The notes beneath the pieces are model-generated. The model searched no databases, was not told the origin of the DNA, and saw only the letters and a program-made list of their open reading frames with translations. From Streptomyces wedmorensis (GTDB lineage: Bacteria > Actinomycetota > Actinomycetes > Streptomycetales > Streptomycetaceae), in NCBI RefSeq assembly GCF_000716445.1, contig NZ_JNWK01000025.1:28502-92501 (forward strand): 64,000 nt of DNA, read 5' to 3'. Position numbers and translations under genes: made by a program. Numbering within the stretch: the stretch's first letter is position 1; each line of letters starts with the position of its first letter. Positions 1-8,450 of this stretch are shown here, one piece after another.

Positions 1-1
1 A

Positions 2-379
2 TTGCTCTCTTCGATGTTCAGCCGTAACGGGGCGTCACTCAGCACGGAAGTTGTGCCAGAACCGGCTCGTGAACAATGCCACTCGATCGCACCCTTTTCC
101 GGAAAACCCCATCAATGGGCTTCTACCTTCCGCGGCCTGGACAACGACATCCGCGACCCCGTGATCGTCACCGGCTACACCGCCAGCCGCACCCACAAAC
201 TCACCGCCGGTCAGAAGGAAGCCAACCGCGTCCTCGCCGTCGGACGCGCACCGGTCGAGCACGGCTTCGCCCACCTCAAGAACTGGCGGATCCTCACCAA
301 ACTCCGTACCGATCCCGCCCACGCCACCCAACTCCTGCGTGCTCTGCTCGTCCTGACGAACCTCGAAGTCGACCGCTGA
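2..379 (+). pseudogene. IS5/DDE-type transposase, C-terminal remnant
   Basis: The open frame ends at 379. Its last ~80 codons resemble the C-terminal end of IS5-family DDE transposases: an RDPVIVTGYTASRTHKL segment, then GRAPVEHGFAHLKNWRIL, which carries the expected last acidic residue (the Glu of VEH) of the DDE triad, then a closing helix LLRALLVLTNLEVDR. The first ~40 codons do not look like transposase, so the real homology probably begins near 130 and the 5' part has been lost or rearranged. The two upstream catalytic Asp residues are not present in the window. I therefore call it a non-functional remnant. The window edge at base 1 leaves a distant 5' part possible. Confidence 0.75.
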
Positions 380-517
380 CGGACGATCTTGTCCGCAGAC
401 TTCCGCCCGCGACCAGCACGAGCACCACGAGAGCCGATCACACTAGCCCTTTGACCTGCGACTTAAAGTTGGCGGGAGCTCAGTGGGGCACAAGCACCGA
501 CGAAGCGGGGGGTTGCC

Positions 518-706
518 ATGGCGTTGGCCATGTGTCCACTGTGCAGCGACGATGAGGACATCGTGGTGGTCCGCACGTTCGACGGCGGACGTCGGCTCGT
601 GAAGCACCGGTACGGTTATGAATCGGAGCACAGGGAGCCCATCGTCCCGCATAGGGAGCCGCTCCGCTCCTTCCAAGACCTCAAGGCAAGGGCAGGCCCC
701 TCCTGA
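518..706 (+). CDS. small cysteine-containing hypothetical protein (62 aa)
   Basis: This is an ATG-started 62-codon frame in the accessory region. It begins MALAMCPLCSDDED, with one CxxC pair, followed by a charged HKHR-like stretch around residues 28-45. I do not recognise a family. A purine-rich run (GCGGGGGG) lies 5-12 bases before the ATG and could serve as ribosome binding site. Its 3' third lies opposite the DUF2326 remnant on the other strand, so at least that part may be accidental. A single CxxC cannot make a classical zinc finger on its own. Real but low-confidence gene, or a chance frame in decaying DNA. Confidence 0.35.
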   Translation: MALAMCPLCSDDEDIVVVRTFDGGRRLVKHRYGYESEHREPIVPHREPLRSFQDLKARAGPS

Positions 707-1160
707 GGCTCGGCGCGCCGGACCGCAATCTCCCACCCCGTGGACTCCAGGACCTGCGCGGTCTCGTGCTGCTTCCGGAGCGCTTCGAGGGCCGCCTGCT
801 TCTGAGTGAGGACTTGTTGCAGCCCCGTCAGGCCGTCAAGGGCCCCACCTTCCCGCAGAGACTTGATCGTCGCGGTGAGCTTCGCCCCCAGCCGCTCGCG
901 CTCCCGTGCCCGCTCCGCAAGACGCTTTTCGTCTCGGGGATCTCGTCGGCGAGATAGCGCCGCTGGTTGTGGACGACCGACGCGTGAAAGCCACGAACGT
1001 CGTCGAAGGTCCCGTCCACCTTGCCGGGAAGCACCACACCGAGCTCGCGGAAGGCGGCATCCAGGTTTACGAGGAGCGGGACACTGGCCGGAGCGGGCTG
1101 CTGGACTGCATGTACGCGCTGTTGGGTGATCGACACACCGAGGAGGACACTCCCCACTCC
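616..1160 (-). pseudogene. DUF2326-domain protein remnant, frameshifted (ABC-3C component)
   Basis: On the minus strand two overlapping frames together give a DUF2326-like segment. The upstream frame (about 1160 down to 930) encodes LLVNLDAAFRELG, VDGTFDDVRGFHASVVHNQ and RRYLADEIPETK. Near 920-935 the reading switches to the other frame, which continues with RLAERARERERLGAKLTA, SLREGGALDGLTGLQQVL and a long Glu/Arg/Leu-rich coiled coil ending at 616. DUF2326 proteins are usually several hundred residues and are the coiled-coil ATPase-like partner in ABC-three-component systems. Here the N-terminal ATPase half and the C-terminal end are missing and one frameshift is present. I infer a decayed defence or plasmid-borne gene inside the island. 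Confidence 0.65.
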
Positions 1161-1209
1161 GGGAATCGCCCGGGCGGTAGGGTTCGACAGCCCTGTACAA
1201 GCGAACCCC

Positions 1210-4200
1210 ATGGAGTCAGTGGTGAGTTGGACGCCCAGGTCAATCTTCCAGACTCTGCTATCGGCGTATCCCTCCGTCCCAGAGGGGAGACCGAGAAGCG
1301 TCCACGAAGGCTTCGCCGTCCTCGATTTCGAGATGCGCTTTCTTACCCTGCTCTCAACCGCGGCCATCCGTGCCACAGGCTCCCAAGCGCCCAAAATCGG
1401 CCGATCGCCGGGCCTCGGAGAATGGATCTCACTGCTCCGCGCAAACGGCCGTAAGCTCAAAGACTGCCCGGGATCGCCTCAGGCGCTGGTGGCGCGTGCG
1501 GTGTTCCGTTCCCTCGATCTCTTCGATCGCGGGGATCCCAGCGCGCCTCCAGAGTTCCGCAATGTCAAGCGCCTCCGGGACCACATCAGTCACGGCGGTC
1601 CGCTGCCGACCGGCCATGCGGAATCAGCAACCCTCGACAGCCTGGTCCACGGCATCGCCGAAGCCATTGCAGAGTGCCTGGACGGTGCCGACCTCCGCAT
1701 CGAGGCCGCCAGCAGCGCCGAACAGCGGCCAGTCTTCGCCTGGGGCGGGGAAGAAGTGCTGCTATGGCCGCTCATGTATGTGACACAAGCTGACACCTGG
1801 CACCTGTACTCGCGATCCGCCAAGAGCGGGGGCCCAGGCTACATGTGCTTCGACACGCGAGATGCCATCCGGGTTCCCTCTGACGAACTCCTCATCGTGG
1901 CGCTCAACCCTCTTCTGAAGCCGCTGCGGACTGATCGGACTCTGCGGGATTTCATCGAAGACGCAGGCAGGGACCTCAAGGGCTTTGCCGAAGAGGACAC
2001 CGAACCTTTGTACGCGGATCGCGAGCACGGGTTCGAATACTACTGGGACAAGGCGACCTCCGACGGCACCATGCCACGCCGCGATTACTTCCGGCTCGGT
2101 CCCGATAACGCAAGGGAATGGCAGGACGCGGACCGCTGGGTCCCGTACTCTCAGTACCTCCGCGACCTTGCCAACTGGCATGTCGTAGCCACCCGGTTCC
2201 GCCAGCGCATGGAGCAGATGGAGACTCGCCTGGCGCAGGACGAGCGCGAGACTCTGGGGTGGCCGACGCAGCCTCAGCACAGCACCCGGATGGCCCGCGT
2301 CGTCGTGTCCGACATGGATGGCAGCCACAAGCAGCCTGAGTGCTCCTTCGCGGACCTGGTCGGCTCCGTCGACAAAGACCTGCAGGCAAATCGAGGCCAG
2401 ACCCAGGTGGTCTTCATCAACGGCGAGGCCGGGATCGGCAAGACGCGTGCCATGGTCGACGCCGCCCGGTCACGAGCACGACAGGTCGAGCAGGAGCTGC
2501 TCGAGAAGGGCGCTTGCGACCTTCCGCTGTTCCTCTACGTCCGCTCAACGGGGCACGTTCTGGACAGCCTCACGACCGTGGTCAACGGAGCTGTCACCGC
2601 CACGCGCAACCTCACCGACGGAGGGGTCAAGGCACTCTGCCGGAACGGTCTGATGATCCTGCTCATCGACGGATTCGACGAGCTACTCGGAGGCGCCGGC
2701 TACAGCGACGCCCTCGGTTCTCTGCGTCCTTGGCTCAGCGAGCTCGGGGGCCGAGGTGTTGTCGTGGTGTCCGCGCGTTCCTCGTATTACATGGGGCAGT
2801 ACCGGGCCAGCGCGGAACGAGCCACGGATCAGGGAATGCCGTTCGTGCAGCACCGCATCGCGGAGGTACAGCGCTGGCGCCAAGCGGAGACTGCGTCCTT
2901 CCTCGCGGACTACAGCGTCCCGGCTTCAGCCATAGAGACTTTGTCGCGGCAAGACCGCGAGCTGCTCGGGCTCCCGTTCTTCGCCCGCGCCTTCGCCGAG
3001 ATCCATCGCAGCCCCGATGCACGGACAAGCCTCCAGAACAATTCACTGACGCAACAACTCCTTAGCCAGTACGTGGCCCGAGAGGAGCGGAAGCTCGCTG
3101 CCGAGGACGGAAATGCCGCGCTCCTCAACCGAGATGAACTGAATCGCGTGTTCGAACTCGTGGCGGAGACCATGGCCGGCAACGAGGAGCGTGAAGCGGC
3201 CGTGAGCGACCTTGAGGACGCTGCGGAGCAGGCCATAGTCGCAGAGCTGAGCTCCCGGAAGGGACTGCAGAAGCGACTGCCAGTGCTGTGCGGCCTGACC
3301 GGCGTCTCGGGGGACGCTTCGTCCAGCCGGTTTCAGTTCCAACACGAACTGTTCTTCGACCAGTTCCTCGCTGGCGCCATCGGGCATTACCTGCGTGAGG
3401 GACAGATCAGTCAGTTCGAGCGGATGTTGAAGGAGTCTCACTGGCGGTCGGCCACCGTCGTTCGCATCGTTGCCGCGGCCGGCCCGGCCACCACAGCCGC
3501 AGCCCTCGCCGAACTGCGAACGACTGCGGATCAGGCGGAGGGCACGACGGTGGCCTCCACGAACTTGGGGGCCCTGTGGGCAGCCGTCATCCGCGCCACG
3601 GGCCGCATGCCCAACACCGCCATTGCCGGCGCGGTCTTCTCCGAGGAGCTCGACCTCAGCGCCATCGATTGCCCCGGCGGCCGACTGATCGACTGCGAAG
3701 TCGACTCGTTGGTCTTGCCATCCGGCAAGGGTTGGCAGCTGTCCATGCAGTCCACCCCGATCAAGCGCATACGGTCCGAACTCGTCTCGCCGGACTTGTC
3801 GGGTCTCCGTGGGGTGCAGCACAAGTATCTGACACAGCTCCTCCTTAAGCCTGACACATTCGCAGACCGCAGTGACGAGGTTCTTGAGGCACTGCGCGCG
3901 CATGGAGTGCAAGTGGTCGACGCGGATCCCGAAGTCCAACCCAAACCGTCTGCCCTGACGCAGGCCAGCCTGTATTTTCTCGGGTGCTTGTCCCGAAGGG
4001 CAGAGCACGCCGTCGTGCTGCGACAGGACCACACGCCGGAGGACACACGCCTGACCTGGGCCCTGACGTACGGTGCCGCCTCGTGGCGCAAGTTCGTCAA
4101 GGCTCTTAACGAGGCGTCCCTGGCCCTGGTCGAGCCCTTCTCCGCAAGCGGTGAACGGAAGCTGCGCCTGCGCCTGAAGACCAATGCCAGCACGATCCTC

Positions 4201-4263
4201 GCTAACGACGGGACTCGCACGGACATCGAAGGCTTCTGGCGGAGCTTGGAAGGACGGAAGTGA
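1210..4263 (+). CDS. HEPN-like/NACHT-family STAND NTPase, candidate defence protein
   Basis: About 1017 aa. The frame is open from 1021, but the codons before 1210 lie opposite the DUF2326 remnant and look unlike protein, so I take the ATG at 1210 (no clear Shine-Dalgarno). Residues 1-200 are helical and contain RLRDHISHGG with R123-x4-H128, the HEPN-type RNase motif. Walker A is GEAGIGKT (405-412) and Walker B is LLIDGFDE (485-491), followed by an Arg-rich sensor-like segment and, near residue 710, a FQFQHELFFDQFLAG winged-helix/NACHT C-terminal motif. The last 250 residues include a short pentapeptide-like stretch (LDLSAIDCPGGRLIDCEVDS). NACHT ATPases oligomerise on ligand binding and release an effector domain; an RNase effector is my inference. 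It sits between mobile-element remnants and a tRNA, and its third-codon GC is visibly lower than in the core genes. Confidence 0.75.
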   Translation: MESVVSWTPRSIFQTLLSAYPSVPEGRPRSVHEGFAVLDFEMRFLTLLSTAAIRATGSQAPKIGRSPGLGEWISLLRANGRKLKDCPGSPQALVARAVFRSLDLFDRGDPSAPPEFRNVKRLRDHISHGGPLPTGHAESATLDSLVHGIAEAIAECLDGADLRIEAASSAEQRPVFAWGGEEVLLWPLMYVTQADTWHLYSRSAKSGGPGYMCFDTRDAIRVPSDELLIVALNPLLKPLRTDRTLRDFIEDAGRDLKGFAEEDTEPLYADREHGFEYYWDKATSDGTMPRRDYFRLGPDNAREWQDADRWVPYSQYLRDLANWHVVATRFRQRMEQMETRLAQDERETLGWPTQPQHSTRMARVVVSDMDGSHKQPECSFADLVGSVDKDLQANRGQTQVVFINGEAGIGKTRAMVDAARSRARQVEQELLEKGACDLPLFLYVRSTGHVLDSLTTVVNGAVTATRNLTDGGVKALCRNGLMILLIDGFDELLGGAGYSDALGSLRPWLSELGGRGVVVVSARSSYYMGQYRASAERATDQGMPFVQHRIAEVQRWRQAETASFLADYSVPASAIETLSRQDRELLGLPFFARAFAEIHRSPDARTSLQNNSLTQQLLSQYVAREERKLAAEDGNAALLNRDELNRVFELVAETMAGNEEREAAVSDLEDAAEQAIVAELSSRKGLQKRLPVLCGLTGVSGDASSSRFQFQHELFFDQFLAGAIGHYLREGQISQFERMLKESHWRSATVVRIVAAAGPATTAAALAELRTTADQAEGTTVASTNLGALWAAVIRATGRMPNTAIAGAVFSEELDLSAIDCPGGRLIDCEVDSLVLPSGKGWQLSMQSTPIKRIRSELVSPDLSGLRGVQHKYLTQLLLKPDTFADRSDEVLEALRAHGVQVVDADPEVQPKPSALTQASLYFLGCLSRRAEHAVVLRQDHTPEDTRLTWALTYGAASWRKFVKALNEASLALVEPFSASGERKLRLRLKTNASTILANDGTRTDIEGFWRSLEGRK

Positions 4264-4440
4264 GCTGCCGTACCGCCTGCGCTCCGTAGGTCCTGGGCTT
4301 GCCGGCCTCATTGCACCCGGTCAGGCATCCACACGACCAGGCAACTCCAGTGCACATGTGGCGCGCCTTGACCGAGTCAAGGTGCGCCACAAACCTTCTC
4401 AGCTAGGACTGGTCCCCGACTGGTCCCCAAAAACGATCAA
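4264..4440. other. island/tRNA boundary with 11-bp tandem repeat
   Basis: There is no gene in this gap between the NACHT gene and the tRNA terminator. It contains a perfect tandem direct repeat GACTGGTCCCC at 4407-4417 and 4418-4428. Short repeats beside the 3' end of a tRNA gene are typical of integrase attachment regions or scars of excised elements. No integrase gene is visible in the window. Confidence 0.4.
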
Positions 4441-4472
4441 GAGGCCGTTTTGGATTGCTCCAAAACGGCCTC
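4441..4472 (-). terminator. intrinsic terminator of tRNA-Pro
   Basis: A perfect inverted repeat has 14-base arms (GAGGCCGTTTTGGA at 4441-4454 and its complement at 4459-4472) and a 4-base loop. On the minus strand it is followed by CTTGATCG and a run of five T. It lies 20 bases beyond the tRNA 3' end. Confidence 0.85.
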
Positions 4473-4492
4473 TGACCTGCGACTCTTTCGAG

Positions 4493-4566
<74 letters not shown>

Positions 4567-5147
4567 GTGCCCGTCTGACCTGGGGTTCCCCCTGGCCGAA
4601 CGCGCATGAGAACAATACCGCACTTTCTCGGGTGGTCACGAACGGCTTTCTCGGCGTGCGTGGGCGGGGGTACGCGGGCGAGGGGGTGCTCACCCTGTGT
4701 GACGCTCTGGTGCGCCGGGGCGTGCGCTCGTGCGCCCCTTGGCCGGGGGACGGGAGGGGGGAATGGGAGGGTCCGGGGGCCCGTCACCTGGGCGGGAAGG
4801 AAGGCGGAGGGGATCCGGAATGTCGCCTCTTTGGTGATGAAGGTGCTGATGTGGTGAGGCAGGGGAGGCCGGGGCCATATGCCCGGGACTTCGTTGCCTT
4901 TGGCATGTGGCAGAAACCTGCCCACGGGGAAGGGACCCGGGATCGGACCGAGCAGGCCAAGACCATGCGAAACACAGTCGGAAACAAACGTCAACCATTC
5001 CGGTTTCGGCCAAAAATCGTGGCGATATTGCTCCACCCCGGAAAGATCAACACCATGAAGTGGTCGGCCTGTTCGGGACGGGGCCACTGCCGATGCACCA
5101 CCTGCTCGGTCGACTTGCCGATCAGGAGCTTCGCGGGAGGGACTCGG
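4567..5147. other. intergenic region, no gene seen
   Basis: About 580 bases between the divergent tRNA-Pro and the acyl-CoA dehydrogenase gene. The frames crossing it are GC-rich and repetitive in composition and match nothing I recognise. It should contain the tRNA promoter (minus strand, close to 4570-4640) and the promoter of the downstream gene. I could not place either with confidence. Confidence 0.5.
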
Positions 5148-6356
5148 ATGGACAGCTATTTCAGCAGCCGCCTGCATCATCAGCTCAGGGAGACGGTCCG
5201 CGACTTCGCAGAGCGTGAGGTTCGGCCACGGATAGCCGAGATGGAGGCGACCCGGACGGTCCACCACGAACTGTCCCGGCGCATCGCGGAGCAGGGCTGG
5301 CTGGGCGCGACAATCAGCCAGGAGTACGGCGGCATGGGAGCCGGCCACCTGGCCAAGACGATCATCATCGAGGAGCTCTCGCGGGTGAGCGGCGCCATGG
5401 GCGCCATGGTGCAGGCCTCGCAGCTGGGGACGGCGAAGATCGTTCACTTCGGCAGCGACGAGCAGCGCAAGACCTGGCTGCCGATCATCGCCGCCGGTGA
5501 GTGCCTGCCGACCATCGCGGTCACCGAGCCCGAGTCCGGCGGTCACGTGCTCGGCATGAGCGCCAGCGCGGTGCGGGACGGCGACGACTACATCCTGAAC
5601 GGCAGCAAGGTCTTCGTCGGCAACAGTCACGTGGGCGATCTGCACGGCGTCGTGGTCAGAACCGGTCCAGGATCGAAGGGGCTCACCGCTTTCCTGGTCG
5701 AATCCGATCGCCCAGGGTTCAGGACCGGTCCGCAGCAGACGGCGATGGGACTCCACGGTTTCAGCTTCGGCGAGCTGATCTTCGAGAACTGCCGGGTCCC
5801 GGCAGGCAATCGGCTCGGGGACGAGGGCGACGGCCTCGCCGTCGCGTACTCCTCCAGCGTGCTGTACGGCAGGGCCAACCTCACCGCCGTCTCGCTCGGC
5901 ATCCACCAGGCGATCCTGGAGGAGACCACCCGGTTCGCCTCCGAGCGCATCCGTTACGGCAAGCCGCTGCACGACCTCCCGACGGTCAAGCTGAAGCTCG
6001 GCCAGATGCAGTCCCGGCTGATGACCGCCCGGCTGGCCGCGTACCACGCCGTGCACCTGCTCGACCAGGGCCGATCCTGCGACACCGAGCTGATGAACGC
6101 CAAGCTCGTCAACGTCGAGTCGGCGATCGACTCCGGCCGCAACGCCATGGAGATCCACGCGGCCGCCGGCCTCTTCACGGACCGCGCCATCGAGCGCTAC
6201 CTCCGGGACGCGCACCACATCTTCGCCCCGGCGGGCACCTCCGACATCCAGCTCCTGCGACTGGCCGAGGTCGCCCTCGGTCAGGACAAGGGCAGCTGGT
6301 CCGAGCGGCTGTCCGATCTGGTCCGGACGCCGGACCTGGAGCCGGTGCACGCCTGA
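5148..6356 (+). CDS. acyl-CoA dehydrogenase family protein lacking the usual catalytic Glu
   Basis: 402 aa from an ATG preceded by GGGAGGGACT. The in-frame frame extends upstream (an alternative ATG at 5055), but that stretch is Cys/Arg-rich and unlike the family. The chain follows the three-domain acyl-CoA dehydrogenase plan: an N-terminal helical domain, a beta domain with the ITVTEPESGGH-like FAD-binding segment (around residues 122-130) and a C-terminal four-helix domain. These enzymes oxidise acyl-CoA, or acyl groups on carrier proteins, using FAD and pass electrons to ETF. In place of the normal YEGT catalytic-base motif the sequence reads FAPAGT (359-364), so residue 362 is Ala. The substrate is unknown and the gene stands alone. 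Confidence 0.85.
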   Translation: MDSYFSSRLHHQLRETVRDFAEREVRPRIAEMEATRTVHHELSRRIAEQGWLGATISQEYGGMGAGHLAKTIIIEELSRVSGAMGAMVQASQLGTAKIVHFGSDEQRKTWLPIIAAGECLPTIAVTEPESGGHVLGMSASAVRDGDDYILNGSKVFVGNSHVGDLHGVVVRTGPGSKGLTAFLVESDRPGFRTGPQQTAMGLHGFSFGELIFENCRVPAGNRLGDEGDGLAVAYSSSVLYGRANLTAVSLGIHQAILEETTRFASERIRYGKPLHDLPTVKLKLGQMQSRLMTARLAAYHAVHLLDQGRSCDTELMNAKLVNVESAIDSGRNAMEIHAAAGLFTDRAIERYLRDAHHIFAPAGTSDIQLLRLAEVALGQDKGSWSERLSDLVRTPDLEPVHA

Positions 6357-6402
6357 TCCGCTTGCGGACGGCACGGCGGAGGCGTCCCTCTTCCGCACGC
6401 CG

Positions 6403-6452
6403 GACGTGTCGGAGCCCGGTACGGCCATGGCCGTACCGGGCTCCGACACGTC
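6403..6452. terminator. bidirectional terminator, perfect 50-bp palindrome
   Basis: The 25-base arms are exactly complementary and meet at 6427/6428 (centre GGCCATGGCC). It lies between the convergent acyl-CoA dehydrogenase and GAF-domain genes, 46 bases after one stop and 12 bases after the other. Long GC hairpins without a T-run are common Streptomyces terminators. A dyad binding site is a less likely alternative. Confidence 0.8.
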
Positions 6453-6464
6453 ACTGAGCGGCGG

Positions 6465-7037
6465 TCAGAACATGCCGTCCTCACGCCGGTTGATCTGCTC
6501 CATCAGCTCGGCCGCCATCGCCTTGATCGTCTCGAGACCGGCGCGCCCCCACGGCCGGACGTCGGTGTCGACCACGCAGATGGTGCCCAGCGCGACGCCG
6601 GTACGGTCGATCAGCGGCGCGCCCATGTACGAGCGGATGCCGATCTCGTCGACGACCGGGTTCCCCGCGAAGCGCGGGTAGTCGCAGACGTCCTCCAGGA
6701 CGAGGGCCTTGCGCCGGACCACCACGTGCGGGCAGTAGCCATGGTCGCGGGCCATGTAGCGGCCGACACCGCCGCCACCCGCGGCGGCGGCGCCGAGGTC
6801 GCTGCCCGAGTGGGTGCCCTCGGGCGTGTGCAGACCGGCGAAGAACTGCCGGTTCTCGTCGATGAAGTTGACCATCGAGAAGGGAGCGCCGGTCACGTCC
6901 GCGAGCCGGTGGGCGAACTCGTCGAACGCCGGGTCCGGACGTTCCCCGAGCCCGAGTTCACGCAGCCGCTGGACACGGGCCGGCGCCTCCTTGTCGATGG
7001 GGGTCAGCAGGAGGTGACCCGTCGGGTCGTAGGTCAT
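6465..7037 (-). CDS. GAF-domain protein, last gene of conservon
   Basis: 190 aa. The ATG overlaps the stop of cvnD by four bases (ATGA). A single GAF domain fills residues ~35-180: FSMVNFIDENRQFFAGL, the CPHVVVRRKALVLEDV segment and YMGAPLIDRTGVALGTICV are characteristic. GAF domains bind small ligands or chromophores or act as redox/nucleotide sensors. No output domain is attached. Characterised conservons often end with a cytochrome P450; here a free-standing GAF protein takes that position, suggesting it adds a sensory input to, or is a partner of, the CvnA-D membrane complex. The ligand is unknown. Confidence 0.85.
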   Translation of the reverse strand: MTYDPTGHLLLTPIDKEAPARVQRLRELGLGERPDPAFDEFAHRLADVTGAPFSMVNFIDENRQFFAGLHTPEGTHSGSDLGAAAAGGGGVGRYMARDHGYCPHVVVRRKALVLEDVCDYPRFAGNPVVDEIGIRSYMGAPLIDRTGVALGTICVVDTDVRPWGRAGLETIKAMAAELMEQINRREDGMF

Positions 7038-7657
7038 GGCGTGGCTCCGTAGCTCGGCACGGTGTCCGGGATGGTGGTGAGCAGGTGCTGCACCAGGGTC
7101 AGCAGGGTGCGGATGCCGGAGCTGGAGATCCGGGCGTCGGTGAGGACGACCGGCACCTCCGGCTTGAGGTCGAGCGCTGCCCGTACCTCGTCCGGCTCGT
7201 AGCGGTAGGCGCCGTCGAACTCGTTCACCGCCACGACGAACCGGATGCCCCGCCGCTCGAAGAAGTCCACGGCGGAGAAGCACTCCTGGAGCCGGCGGGT
7301 GTCGGCGAGGACGACCGCGCCGAGCGCTCCTTCGGAGAGCTCGTCCCACATGAACCAGAAGCGCTCCTGCCCCGGCGTGCCGAACAGGTACAGCACGTGG
7401 CGGTCGTCGAGCGTGATGCGGCCGAAGTCCATGGCGACGGTGGTCGTGGTCTTGGACTCCACGCCCTCCAGGCTGTCGGTGGCCGCGCTGACCGAGGTCA
7501 GCAGCTCCTCGGTGCTCAGCGGTTCGATCTCGCTGACCGCGCCCACGAGGGTCGTCTTGCCCACGCCGAATCCGCCCGCCACCAGGATCTTGAGTGCGGT
7601 GGGGAAGGGATCGGCAGCGGAACTGTCGTGGCGCTCAGAGCCGTTGTCGTAGGCCAT
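7034..7657 (-). CDS. cvnD: conservon GTPase (CvnD family)
   Basis: 207 aa Ras-like GTP/ATP-binding protein. The P-loop is GGFGVGKTT (residues ~28-36), the G3-like segment is FGTPGQERF, and the G4 position reads NEFD instead of NKxD. This is the usual length and motif set for the CvnD/MglA-like actinobacterial family. In conservons CvnD cycles between membrane and cytosol and is controlled by the CvnA sensor and the CvnB roadblock protein. Its start overlaps the end of cvnC by 23 bases and its stop overlaps the GAF gene, so the operon is translationally coupled. Confidence 0.93.
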   Translation of the reverse strand: MAYDNGSERHDSSAADPFPTALKILVAGGFGVGKTTLVGAVSEIEPLSTEELLTSVSAATDSLEGVESKTTTTVAMDFGRITLDDRHVLYLFGTPGQERFWFMWDELSEGALGAVVLADTRRLQECFSAVDFFERRGIRFVVAVNEFDGAYRYEPDEVRAALDLKPEVPVVLTDARISSSGIRTLLTLVQHLLTTIPDTVPSYGATP

Positions 7658-8012
7658 CGAGCACTGCCTCCAGCAAGGAACGGTCGGTTGGGGTGGCGTG
7701 GAACCGGGGCGCCCTGGCGGTGAGCGCCCCGCAGTCCACGAGGTCGGAGAGGAGGACCTTGGTGACCACGGCCGGGAGCCGTAAGTGCGCCGCGATCTCG
7801 GCCACCGAGGTGGGCCCGTCGCACAGCCCGAGGGCCAGGCTGTGCTCGGGCCCCATGTGCGTCTGGGGTGACGATCCGGTCGCCATCACCATCGACAGCA
7901 GGTCGAGGGCGGTGGTCGGCTTGGTCCGGCCACCGCTGACGGTGTAGGGGCGGATCAGCCGGCCGGCCGCGTCGTCGAGCCAGGGCCCTTCCTGTGCGGA
8001 CGTCACGTTCAC
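7635..8012 (-). CDS. cvnC: conservon DUF742 protein (CvnC family)
   Basis: 125 aa from a GTG that overlaps the cvnB stop as GTGA. A longer frame runs upstream inside cvnB but is only its shadow. The sequence shows the DUF742 pattern: GRLIRPYTVSGGRTKP near the N-terminus, then a winged-helix-like segment (GPTSVAEIAAHLRLPAVVTK) and a conserved LLSDLVDCGAL. DUF742 proteins occur almost only in conservons, where CvnC binds CvnD. It may act as a small winged-helix adaptor rather than a DNA-binding protein. Confidence 0.92.
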   Translation of the reverse strand: MNVTSAQEGPWLDDAAGRLIRPYTVSGGRTKPTTALDLLSMVMATGSSPQTHMGPEHSLALGLCDGPTSVAEIAAHLRLPAVVTKVLLSDLVDCGALTARAPRFHATPTDRSLLEAVLDGLRQRL

Positions 8013-8443
8013 TGTCCGAGGCCACCCACCAGGCCGGCCGCTTGCCGGGCGGGGGTGACCAGGTACGGCCGGACGCTCTTGACGAGCATCGCCATCTCGT
8101 AGCCGAGGACGGCGGCGTCCGCCTCGCGCCCGGCCAGGACGGCCAGGCACGTGCCGGAGCCCGCGGTGGAGACGAACAGGAGGGTGGAGTCGAGCTCCAC
8201 GACCACCTGACGTACCTCGCCGCCGTCGCCGAACCGCGCGCCGGCGCTGCGGCCGAGCGAGTACAGCCCGGAGGCGAGGGCCGCCATGTGGTCGGCGGCG
8301 TCGGGGTCGAGGCCGTGCACGGACTTCACGAGGCCGTCGGAGGAGAGCAGAACGGCGTTGCGGGTGTACGGAACCCGCTGGACCAGTCCGCTCAGCAGCC
8401 AGTCGAGGTCCGAGGAATGGCCGGTCGGCGCATTGCTCGCCAT
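8009..8443 (-). CDS. cvnB: roadblock/LC7 protein (CvnB family)
   Basis: 144 aa, one roadblock/LC7 domain (residues ~10-115) with LDWLLSGLVQRVPYTRNAVL, DPDAADHMAALASGL and the LLFVSTAGSGTCLAVLA strand. Roadblock proteins act as GTPase-activating or scaffold partners of MglA/Ras-like GTPases. In conservons CvnB bridges the CvnA kinase-like protein and the CvnD GTPase. The gene starts 7 bases after cvnA and overlaps cvnC by four bases. Confidence 0.92.
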   Translation of the reverse strand: MASNAPTGHSSDLDWLLSGLVQRVPYTRNAVLLSSDGLVKSVHGLDPDAADHMAALASGLYSLGRSAGARFGDGGEVRQVVVELDSTLLFVSTAGSGTCLAVLAGREADAAVLGYEMAMLVKSVRPYLVTPARQAAGLVGGLGQ

Positions 8444-8450
8444 GGTGCAT

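Noticed and set aside
1021..1209. codons 1-63 of the longest NACHT frame
   Set aside because: They lie opposite the recognisable DUF2326 segment, so the frame there is probably accidental.
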